Assembly: GCA_016303095.1 (NCBI GenBank)
Contig: JAEDMH010000079.1
Span: 1-10,769 of the forward strand
Source of the DNA: Lentisphaeria bacterium
GTDB lineage: Bacteria; Verrucomicrobiota; Lentisphaeria; Oligosphaerales; Oligosphaeraceae
Direction of reading: 5' to 3'
Length of the DNA: 10,769 nt
In this document: positions 1 to 5,274 of the stretch, one piece after another
Layout: each line of letters opens with the position of its first letter
Position numbering within the stretch: the first letter of the stretch is position 1
Notes under the pieces: generated by a model
Database searches by the model: none
Told to the model about the DNA's origin: nothing
What the model saw: only the letters and a program-made list of their open reading frames with translations
Made by a program: the position numbers and the translations under genes

Positions 1-35
1 CGCCAGCGAGAACCCCCGGCGCCTGGGGCGGATAC

Positions 36-74
36 ATGGTACACTACCATCACTGGATGATAGCTATGATGGTA
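36..74. repeat. Cluster of ATGGTA/TACCAT inverted repeats
   Basis: ATGGTA (36-41), TACCATCA (45-52) and TGATGGTA (67-74) form overlapping dyads. The first pair is separated by 3 bases (ATGGTA-CAC-TACCAT). The second pair is a perfect 8-base inverted repeat with a 14-base spacer, which contains most of the palindrome ATAGCTAT (60-67). The cluster lies just past the stop of the AbiEii-like toxin gene. No T-run follows on the minus strand, so it does not look like a standard terminator. It may be an operator for something left of the window, or a processing or recombination site; function is unknown. Confidence 0.5.
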
Positions 75-101
75 TAACCAAAACGATAGTCTTTTCAACT
101 C

Positions 102-920
102 TTATTGCTGTCCTTCTATTTTGGCAATGAGTTTATTTGCCCAAGAGATTGCCTCATCAGCCGTCTGAAGAATGGGAAGACTGCCTTTGGCATTCTGGTA
201 TAGTTCATCCCATTCAGCTCCCTTGACGATTGTGGGAGGCCACGCATGCATCCGTCTGTAATCGAATAAGCGACGGCATTTTGACCGAACCTCCTTCATG
301 TCAAGTTCGGAATGAGCGACAATGAGCTGGAGGTCAACGAGGTCGTGCGCGCGTTCGCTTCCACATTCAGATACTGCATGGAGTTTCTGGACAATCTGAT
401 GGGAGAGCCTCATCACATGTATTGGCTTAGGGCGGGGCAAAGACAGAGTCTCAAACACTGCCGCTAAGTCTTCGGAAAGAATTTCCTCGAACTCGTCTGC
501 ATAGCCAATCTCATTATGGCCAATTTCCATGCGGATGGTTTGCCAGGGGCGACCGCAGTAGTGCAGCTTGATGTCAAAGGGCATCATGATGTAGGCAGAG
601 GGAACGTGCTTCGGCTTCGGCGGCGGGATCATGACGAGCTTCCCAGTGAATCCATTCCAGCCACTGGTCAAAGAGGTCTCCAGCAACCGAAGGTATTCTC
701 CAAGCTCCATCATTCTGGCTGTATCCATGTCTCTGGTATAGCGTGTGGCTTGGCCGCCATAGCGGAACATCAGCGCACTGCCGCCCTTTACGACACCGTC
801 GGGAAGCATCTGGGCAACGATGACATTGCCCATCGCACGGGAAAGTCGCACCGTGTCTTTATCCTTAAAAAGGGAGTTTATGGCTTTGATGAGGTTGGCA
901 CAAGTATTGGGGCGATTCAT
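102..920 (-). CDS. AbiEii/AbiGii-family nucleotidyltransferase toxin
   Basis: This 272-residue protein resembles the toxin of type IV AbiE toxin-antitoxin systems. The family are DNA polymerase beta-like nucleotidyltransferases that slow growth or abort phage infection; some relatives (MenT) add nucleotides to tRNA acceptor ends. The sequence shows the family layout: G46-G47-S48 followed by R60-Y-T-R-D64-M-D66 (the GS...DxD metal-binding signature), and later QKLHAV (K179) and RAHDLVDL (D193, D196), matching the conserved Lys and Asp of the C-terminal motif. Length is usual and the protein looks intact. Its ATG overlaps the TGA of the upstream antitoxin gene by 4 bases (ATGA at 917-920), so it is probably translationally coupled; no clear Shine-Dalgarno is seen. 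G+C looks lower (27/60 and 26/60 in two sampled lines) than in the genes at the right, which would fit horizontal acquisition but is weak evidence. Whether it acts on tRNA cannot be told from sequence alone. Confidence 0.88.
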   Translation of the reverse strand: MNRPNTCANLIKAINSLFKDKDTVRLSRAMGNVIVAQMLPDGVVKGGSALMFRYGGQATRYTRDMDTARMMELGEYLRLLETSLTSGWNGFTGKLVMIPPPKPKHVPSAYIMMPFDIKLHYCGRPWQTIRMEIGHNEIGYADEFEEILSEDLAAVFETLSLPRPKPIHVMRLSHQIVQKLHAVSECGSERAHDLVDLQLIVAHSELDMKEVRSKCRRLFDYRRMHAWPPTIVKGAEWDELYQNAKGSLPILQTADEAISWANKLIAKIEGQQ

Positions 921-1447
921 AAGGGAAACTCTTTTTTGAGTGCTTCAACTTCTGTGAGGCCAAGAAGACCCTTCTGTTCCGCCTCGCCCACAGCCTCCGC
1001 CAGACGGTGCGTCATGACTTTCCCCTTGCAATGTCTGAAGGCTTCTGCCAGTGGTTGACAACGGATGCCATTGAAAAAATCCTGCGGGGGGGCGCCCTGA
1101 AGCCGAATAAGATTGATCCAGACAGGCAGCTCTCTGCGTACACGGCGTGTCGTCGCAACCTCTATTTTCTCGGGGTTCACCATGGCCAAGTTGTGCATCG
1201 CCAAAACGCTTTCCCCCCAGATCATGGCATCGTGGCCAACCGTTGCCAACGCTTCCGCATAGCGGTCGTATTCCGTAGGTAGATAATGCACGAGGCGGTA
1301 AACGCCTCGCCAACACTTCTCCAAACGCCCGATTTTTACCCATTCGAGCAAGTCCTTGAGGCGGACACCAAGTTCCACAGCCTGGGCAGACGTGATCAGC
1401 CCATAGTTGGAAATCGCCGTGGAATTGATGATGTCATAACGCTTCAT
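917..1447 (-). CDS. AbiEi-like antitoxin / autorepressor
   Basis: First gene of the toxin-antitoxin pair, 176 residues. Residues about 14-51 (GLITSAQAVELGV...GRLEKCWRGVYRL) are the characteristic N-terminal winged helix-turn-helix of AbiEi antitoxins. The rest (for example the region with WGESVLAMHNL and PVWINLIRLQG) matches the style of the antitoxin C-terminal domain. In studied AbiE systems the antitoxin does not bind the toxin directly; it represses the operon and neutralises toxicity by another route. The protein is shorter than the classical streptococcal AbiEi, as is common in the wider family. The ATG at 1445-1447 is the only plausible start, since the next Met is about 80 residues in. 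A TATAAT box ends 7 bases before it and no ribosome-binding site fits, suggesting a leaderless transcript. Family assignment is fairly sure; the mode of neutralisation is inferred from relatives. Confidence 0.82.
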   Translation of the reverse strand: MKRYDIINSTAISNYGLITSAQAVELGVRLKDLLEWVKIGRLEKCWRGVYRLVHYLPTEYDRYAEALATVGHDAMIWGESVLAMHNLAMVNPEKIEVATTRRVRRELPVWINLIRLQGAPPQDFFNGIRCQPLAEAFRHCKGKVMTHRLAEAVGEAEQKGLLGLTEVEALKKEFPL

Positions 1448-1454
1448 ATGTCAA

Positions 1455-1483
1455 ATTATACCCTATTTGGGGGTTGTTCTGAC
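1455..1483 (-). promoter_or_regulatory. Promoter of the abiE-like pair, probably leaderless
   Basis: Read on the minus strand, a perfect -10 hexamer TATAAT occupies 1460-1455 and is followed by TTGACAT and then the ATG. A transcript from this box would begin at or within a base or two of the start codon. The -35 region (about 1478-1483) is a poor match to TTGACA, as expected for a repressed promoter. Confidence 0.5.
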
Positions 1484-1506
1484 ATTAGTTTAGTATTGAT
1501 TCAGAA
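1477..1506. promoter_or_regulatory. Inverted repeat, candidate AbiEi operator
   Basis: TTCTGA (1477-1482) and TCAGAA (1501-1506) form a perfect 6-base inverted repeat with an 18-base spacer. It overlaps the -35 region of the antitoxin promoter. AbiEi proteins are known to repress their own operon by binding inverted repeats in the promoter, so position and form fit, but the arms are short and chance cannot be excluded. Confidence 0.35.
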
Positions 1507-1556
1507 GTCTGCAACTGGTTTCGTCAAAACTTGGAAAACAGAAAATGGGACCTGAA

Positions 1557-1655
1557 TTTCCTGGGGGGATCCTCACGATCCCCTCCCCGCTGGCTTCCCC
1601 GGAAACCACTTCCCTGGGCAGGCTTTCCCCCGCCCAGGAACGCCCCCCACGGGGT
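1557..1655. repeat. GC-rich run of tandem dyad symmetries in the 302-base gap 1448-1749
   Basis: The gap between the antitoxin and the AraC gene has no credible ORF. Its centre holds consecutive hairpin-forming dyads: GGGGATC-CTCAC-GATCCCC (1565-1583, extendable by two pairs outward), GGCTTCC-CC-GGAAACC (1592-1607, one mismatch), CCTGGGC with GCCCAGG around a 12-base loop (1613-1638), and a short CCCC/GGGG dyad near 1643-1655 followed on the plus strand by TCTGTCTTTT. The flanks are clearly more A/T-rich; 1690-1735 is a degenerate TCTCG-rich stretch with a TTCTAG-TTT-CTAGAA dyad. It could be a transcription end for the AraC gene, a repeated extragenic element or a structured RNA. No T-run follows the strong dyads in the direction of the AraC gene. 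Confidence 0.45.
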
Positions 1656-1749
1656 CTGTCTTTTGGAAACAACTCGTTGATTCTCTTGTATTTCTAGTTT
1701 CTAGAATCTCTCGATTTCTCGTTCCTCTCGCCTCTTGCTCTTCTCCCCT

Positions 1750-2730
1750 TCAGAAGGTCAGACTTTTGTCGCTTGACGAGATGGAATTTTCTAGGAAGGT
1801 GGTATCTGCTCGGAAGTTTTCTCCGCGAATGATTTCGGTCATTCCTTGTCCGTGCTGCCGGTAGCGTTGCGGGGTGCAGCCTACCAGTTTGCGGAATTGT
1901 CGGGAGAAGTAGAGGGGGTCGGGAAAGCCACAGGCATTCGCCACATTGGCGATACTCTTCTCCGTATGGAGGAGGAGTTCCATGGATTTTTTGATACGGA
2001 GTCGGAGGAGCCATTGGAGAGGGGAGGTATGGAACTCCCGTTTGAAGTAGGCATGGAAGGAACTCAGAGACATGTGGGACAGCTCCGCTAGCTTTTTCAA
2101 GTGTATGGGGCTGTGGTATTTCTGCATCATGTATGCCACCGCGTTATGGATGCTTCCGTGGATCGTGGGTGGGGAGGCAGTGCTAGGATTATCCAGAAGT
2201 TTACTTAAAAGAAGGCCCACGTAGGAGGTGAGAAGCAGTTGATTCTGACTATGCTTCCGTTGATTTTCCAAGGCTATGTGCTGTAGGATGACATCGAATT
2301 CAGCGATTTGCCAGCTTTCCAACCGGAGTTTGGGTTGTTGTTCCAGATTCTGAAAGAAGGAGGAATATCTCGGGAGGAGCTTCAGTTGCCGCTGGAGAAA
2401 TCGGAAAACTCTTTTCCCAAACATGAAATTTTGGAGTACCAAGTGCTCGAAATCCTGGTAGCGGTGTTTCTTGCCCGGGGGAATCAGATAGACCTGTCCT
2501 GGCGCGAGAGGGTAGGAATGCTCCTCTAGCCAGTGGATGCCTTCCCCTCCTAGGACAATGACCAACTCGTAGTAGTCGTGGCTATGGGAACGGGTGGAGT
2601 TGGTCAGCGCTCCGTCGGGATTTCGATAGTGGATGGATTTTATGGCCGCCACCTGGTTGCCTTTTCCTGCATATTTCTCCAGGGTTAGCCGCCGAGCCTT
2701 TTTATCTTCTTTTGTCTGTGTGGTTGCCAT
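1750..2730 (-). CDS. AraC-family transcriptional regulator, RhaS/RhaR-like
   Basis: A 326-residue one-component sugar-responsive regulator. An N-terminal cupin (about residues 45-100) has HSHDYYELVIVLGGEGIHWL, then YPLAPGQVYLIPPGKKHRY, closely resembling the effector-binding domain of RhaS/RhaR. The C-terminal AraC domain (about 195-292) has both helix-turn-helix units: LKKLAELSHMSLSSFHAYFK, and IANVANACGFPDPLYFSRQF ending in GCTPQRYR. A 30-residue polar tail follows. The ATG at 2728-2730 is preferred: the longer reading begins at TTG (2797-2799) and adds 23 residues with no cupin similarity. No Shine-Dalgarno precedes the ATG; a TATATT box lies 7 bases upstream. The gene is divergent from the GH1 gene across 271 bases, the usual arrangement for an activator of a neighbouring catabolic operon. 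The family is near certain; rhamnose or another deoxy-sugar as inducer is only inferred from cupin similarity and the GH106-like gene in the locus. Confidence 0.93.
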   Translation of the reverse strand: MATTQTKEDKKARRLTLEKYAGKGNQVAAIKSIHYRNPDGALTNSTRSHSHDYYELVIVLGGEGIHWLEEHSYPLAPGQVYLIPPGKKHRYQDFEHLVLQNFMFGKRVFRFLQRQLKLLPRYSSFFQNLEQQPKLRLESWQIAEFDVILQHIALENQRKHSQNQLLLTSYVGLLLSKLLDNPSTASPPTIHGSIHNAVAYMMQKYHSPIHLKKLAELSHMSLSSFHAYFKREFHTSPLQWLLRLRIKKSMELLLHTEKSIANVANACGFPDPLYFSRQFRKLVGCTPQRYRQHGQGMTEIIRGENFRADTTFLENSISSSDKSLTF

Positions 2731-2737
2731 GAAAGAG

Positions 2738-2743
2738 AATATA
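2738..2743 (-). promoter_or_regulatory. Candidate -10 box of the AraC gene
   Basis: TATATT on the minus strand is followed by 7 bases (CTCTTTC) and the ATG at 2730, the same spacing as at the antitoxin gene. No convincing -35 is visible at 16-18 bases. If used, transcription would begin at or next to the start codon. Confidence 0.3.
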
Positions 2744-2830
2744 GTCCACAAAGAAACACGGCCAGGAATGACTTTCCGCCAGGAGCAGAATAAATCCAAT
2801 TTTTGTCCATGTAATTTGGAGAATCATACA

Positions 2831-2858
2831 TTTTTTACTGTGGGGGGTGATTTATACT
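2831..2858 (+). promoter_or_regulatory. Candidate promoter of the GH1 gene
   Basis: TATACT (2853-2858) is a good -10 match, with only a T-run (2831-2836) at the -35 position. A weak -35 is typical of promoters that need an AraC-family activator. The A/T-rich stretch just upstream (about 2800-2835) includes ATGTA (2809-2813) and TACAT (2827-2831) in inverted orientation, a possible but unproven activator site. The start predicted from this box gives a leader of about 135 bases. Confidence 0.35.
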
Positions 2859-2874
2859 TAGATTGTGCCCGAGA

Positions 2875-2960
2875 GAAGAAAGGGAGAAGAGTTTCTGCCT
2901 CCTTTCGTCTTCCCGCCCCTTTGGGAAAAGAGGTTTGGGATAGGGGTGCCCCTCTTTTCC
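2875..2960 (+). promoter_or_regulatory. Structured leader with two stem-loops before the GH1 gene
   Basis: Two hairpins follow each other in the predicted leader. The first pairs the purine-rich 2875-2886 (GAAGAAAGGGAG) with 2899-2912 (CTCCTTTCGTCTTC), with small bulges. The second is a perfect 10-base inverted repeat, GGAAAAGAGG (2924-2933) with CCTCTTTTCC (2951-2960), around a 17-base loop. Alternative pairings exist: TTCCC (2910-2914) with GGGAA (2923-2927), and AGGGG with CCCCT inside the loop. No T-run follows, so a plain terminator is unlikely. No known riboswitch class was recognised. Confidence 0.45.
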
Positions 2961-3001
2961 TCAGCGACTAGGAGTCTACGGTTGTGTTTCCTCTTCTGTC
3001 C

Positions 3002-4270
3002 ATGTCTTCTGTGACCTTTCCCCAGGATTTTCTCTTTGGTACGGCGACAGCGAGTTACCAGATAGAGGGGAACTGCATTCATAGCCAACTCTGGGAGGAT
3101 GAGCGAAAGCAACCCGAACGCTTTCCTGACAAGAGTGGCAACGCCTGCCATTTCTGGGAACTCTATCCCCAGGACATAGAGCTCTTTCATTCCCTGGGGT
3201 GGAAGGTCTTTCGGATGTCCATGGAGTGGTCCCGTCTGGAGCCTGAGCATGGCGTTCATGATGAAAAAGCCTTGGCGCGTTACCTGGACATGCTGGAGCG
3301 GGTGGCAGGGCATGGCATACGCGTGTCCATGACGCTGGACCATTGGAGTCGTCCTCTGTGGTTTGAAAAGGAGGGAGGATTTCACAAGCGGGAGAATCTT
3401 CGTTATTTCCTAGATTACATCAATTACATTGTCCCCAAGGTCAAAGACTACGTGGATAGTTGGATTGTGTTAAACGAATTCACGAACGATGGGATGGACC
3501 GGAAGAACTTTGGCATTCTGAAGAATCTGACCGTGGCCCATGGGTATGGATACCATGCGGTGAAGCAGCATACCCACGCTCCGGTTTCCAGCACCCATGC
3601 TTTGATTGCCTGGGCGGCGGAAAACCCACAGGATTCCCTGGATCGCCTGGCGGCGCAGATGCGGGATTGGTCCACCAATGCCTACGTTTTGCATGCTCTG
3701 AAGACGGGGGAGATGGTGCTCCCCTATATGGATGGCGAGTATCTTCCCGAGTTGAAGGGGAGTTATGACTTCTGGGCAATCAACTACTACACTCGCCACT
3801 ATGCCTCGGCGCGGAAGGGGGACATGTCTGGCGAGCGCTATCCCCACAACCGATTCCGCATGATTGACAGACCCTTCTTCTTGGAGGAGTTTTATCCCGA
3901 TGGGCTGGTAGAGCAGCTTCCCCGGTTTCAGGACAAGCCCATCTGGATTTGCGAGAATGGGGTCTGCGCCGAGGATGATCGCTTCCGCATTGTCTATCTT
4001 GCCCAGCATTTGATGGCCTTGCGGGAGGCCATGAGGCGGGGCTGCGATGTCCGGGGGTATCTGCACTGGTCCGCCATGGACAATTGGGAATGGGGATCCT
4101 TCAAGCCGCGGTTTGGGCTAGTGGGCGTGGACTTTGAAAGTCAGAAACGTACGGTGCGTCCCAGTGCCCTTTTCTACAAAGAAATCATAGCTCACAGTGG
4201 CATCACCGAGGCCATGGTGGAGAAATGGCTTCGTCCCCTCTGCGATTTCAAGACGTACCCCATTCGGTAG
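3002..4270 (+). CDS. GH1-family beta-glycosidase (beta-glucosidase-like)
   Basis: A 422-residue retaining beta-glycosidase of family GH1, expected to hydrolyse beta-linked glucosides, galactosides or related disaccharides in the cytoplasm, since no signal peptide is present. The N-terminal family signature FLFGTATASYQIEG is intact at residues 10-23. The acid/base is E159 in WIVLNEF and the nucleophile is E318 in WICENG. Other conserved parts are H114-W115, NYYT (261-264) and WSAMDNWEW (356-364), whose E363 normally binds the substrate sugar. Two family residues are altered: TxNEP reads VLNEF, and the usual ITENG reads ICENG. It is somewhat shorter than typical GH1 enzymes (about 440-480). The ATG at 3002 fits the family N-terminus and follows a pyrimidine-rich tract; an in-frame GTG at 2984, 9 bases after AGGAG (2970-2974), would add six residues and is a real alternative. 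First gene of the plus-strand cluster, divergent from the AraC gene. Exact substrate is unknown. Confidence 0.92.
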   Translation: MSSVTFPQDFLFGTATASYQIEGNCIHSQLWEDERKQPERFPDKSGNACHFWELYPQDIELFHSLGWKVFRMSMEWSRLEPEHGVHDEKALARYLDMLERVAGHGIRVSMTLDHWSRPLWFEKEGGFHKRENLRYFLDYINYIVPKVKDYVDSWIVLNEFTNDGMDRKNFGILKNLTVAHGYGYHAVKQHTHAPVSSTHALIAWAAENPQDSLDRLAAQMRDWSTNAYVLHALKTGEMVLPYMDGEYLPELKGSYDFWAINYYTRHYASARKGDMSGERYPHNRFRMIDRPFFLEEFYPDGLVEQLPRFQDKPIWICENGVCAEDDRFRIVYLAQHLMALREAMRRGCDVRGYLHWSAMDNWEWGSFKPRFGLVGVDFESQKRTVRPSALFYKEIIAHSGITEAMVEKWLRPLCDFKTYPIR

Positions 4271-4283
4271 AGCGGTCCGAAGG

Positions 4284-4318
4284 GGCCTCCATCCCGTCGG
4301 GGGATGGCCTTTGATTTT
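4284..4318 (+). terminator. Probable Rho-independent terminator after the GH1 gene
   Basis: Begins 14 bases after the GH1 stop. CCATCCC (4289-4295) pairs with GGGATGG (4301-4307) around GTCGG, and GGCC (4284-4287) can add pairs across a small bulge. It is followed by CCTTTGATTTTT. The T-run is interrupted, so it may be partial and lower expression of the following genes rather than end the transcript. Confidence 0.5.
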
Positions 4319-4382
4319 TCCTTTGCGACTTATCCTGCGTTTCCGTGCTTTTCCTACAACATTCCCAGAACATGGAGAAAAA

Positions 4383-5150
4383 ATGAAACATCATTCCTTC
4401 ACCCTCATTGAATTGCTTGTGGTCATTGCCATCATTGCGATTTTGGCGGCAATGCTTTTGCCTGCCCTTTCCAAGGCCCGCGCCAAGGCCCGCGCCATCA
4501 GTTGCGTCAACAATCAGAAACAGTGTATTCTGGCCACGTTCCTCTATTTGGATGACAATGAAGAAGTGGCGTGGATGAAGGGGAATGGAGCTGGCTTCCA
4601 GTGTCTTCTTCCTTGCATGGCCTTGGGCATTTCCGTGGGCAGCTGGGAGTTCGATACCCTGCCAAAGTACTTGCCGGATTTTGGGGTCATGGCTTGCCCC
4701 GCCATGAAGCGCCCCTCTGGGGTAAAAACGTACGACAATGAAGGGCGGGCTTTTACCGAGTGTTACGGAGTGCCGGCTTATGCGAAACAAGGAGACAGCA
4801 ACTCGGCTTATTATACCAACAACTACTGGCCTGATGGCCAGGCTTATATGAACCTTCCCGCGGGCTATGGAGAGGGATGCGTGGTGAACTTCAAGGGAAT
4901 CAAGTCTCCCTCCCAGTTCACGGTCTACTTTGATTCCTGGAACGCCTTCACCTCCAAGCAGAGCGCCTGGATTACCATGTGTGGGGCTGGCGGAGTCTAT
5001 ATCAACTTTGTCCACGAGGGAAAGTGCGGCATCTCCTATGCCGATGGCCATGTCTCCCTGGAAGGAATCAACGTGGCCAGGGATTGGGCCAGCGCGGGAT
5101 ACATCTATGACGGCATGGTCTGGTATAGCGGGATTGCCGTAGGTCTGTAG
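4383..5150 (+). CDS. Type II secretion-like pseudopilin with H-X9-DG motif
   Basis: A 255-residue protein with a type IV prepilin-like N-terminus: MKHHS followed by FTLIELLVVIAIIAIL and a hydrophobic helix to about residue 30, then a charged SKARAKARA stretch. Prepilin peptidase should cut before F6 and methylate it; E10 is the conserved +5 glutamate. The -1 residue is Ser rather than the usual Gly. The C-terminal part has H211-X9-D221-G222, the H-X9-DG motif typical of pseudopilin-like proteins in Lentisphaerota, Verrucomicrobiota and Planctomycetota. Cysteines in the globular part (C40 and several later ones) could form disulfides. GGAG 5 bases before the ATG is the only clear Shine-Dalgarno among the plus-strand genes and decides the start; an upstream in-frame extension to 4197 would overlap GH1 and bury the prepilin signal. 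Its place between glycoside hydrolase genes suggests surface glycan binding or uptake; this is inference, as function in this class is unsettled. Confidence 0.9.
   Translation: MKHHSFTLIELLVVIAIIAILAAMLLPALSKARAKARAISCVNNQKQCILATFLYLDDNEEVAWMKGNGAGFQCLLPCMALGISVGSWEFDTLPKYLPDFGVMACPAMKRPSGVKTYDNEGRAFTECYGVPAYAKQGDSNSAYYTNNYWPDGQAYMNLPAGYGEGCVVNFKGIKSPSQFTVYFDSWNAFTSKQSAWITMCGAGGVYINFVHEGKCGISYADGHVSLEGINVARDWASAGYIYDGMVWYSGIAVGL
4471..4494 (+). repeat. Two perfect tandem 12-base units in the pseudopilin gene
   Basis: CCAAGGCCCGCG occurs twice in a row and encodes the repeated Lys-Ala-Arg-Ala just after the membrane helix. Such basic repeats are common at this point in related pseudopilins; the exact DNA identity suggests a recent slippage duplication. 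Confidence 0.7.
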
Positions 5151-5162
5151 AGGTCTGCCGCC

Positions 5163-5196
5163 TTCCCCGGAGGCCGGGAAAAGTTCCTGATGGTTT
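5163..5196 (+). terminator. Weak terminator-like hairpin after the pseudopilin gene
   Basis: CCCGG (5166-5170) pairs with CCGGG (5174-5178), with TT/AA pairs beyond a bulged C. TTTTT follows only at 5193-5197, about 14 bases after the stem, so efficiency is doubtful. The stop codon lies 12 bases upstream. Confidence 0.3.
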
Positions 5197-5274
5197 TTCC
5201 TGCGCCTCCTTTCCTGCTGTTTCTCCCCTCGCTAACAAAAACTCCTCTTGATTCACCTTTTGCTTTCTTCTCCT

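Noticed and set aside
1..30. GC-rich CCCC/GGGG dyad at the window edge as a terminator
   Set aside because: The stem is only about 4 perfect pairs, no clear T-run follows on either strand, and the context to the left is missing.
516..1058. 180-codon plus-strand frame across the toxin-antitoxin junction
   Set aside because: It is antisense to two well-supported overlapping genes, and its product is low-complexity with no family resemblance.
1490..1672. 60-codon minus-strand frame in the 1448-1749 gap
   Set aside because: Its composition (many Gly, Arg, Ser, Pro) follows the GC-rich dyads, and no start signal or similarity supports it.
2809..2814. ATG-TAA minimal start-stop before the GH1 gene
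   Set aside because: It lies upstream of the predicted -10 box and would not be in the transcript. The shared TGTCCATGT with the GH1 start (2997-3005) is a short chance match.
2731..2850. Direct-repeat half-sites for the AraC protein
   Set aside because: Several short partial matches (for example TCCACAAAG and TTTGTCCA) can be aligned, but none repeats well enough at the expected 17-21 base spacing.
2633..2971. 112-codon plus-strand frame covering the divergent promoter region
   Set aside because: It starts inside the antisense strand of the AraC gene, has no ribosome-binding site or family features, and would occupy the whole regulatory region; the region is better explained by promoters and leader hairpins.
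4197..4382. N-terminal extension of the pseudopilin to 4197
   Set aside because: It would overlap the end of GH1 and cross the terminator-like hairpin, and it would place 62 residues before a prepilin signal that must be near the N-terminus; GGAG precedes the ATG at 4383.
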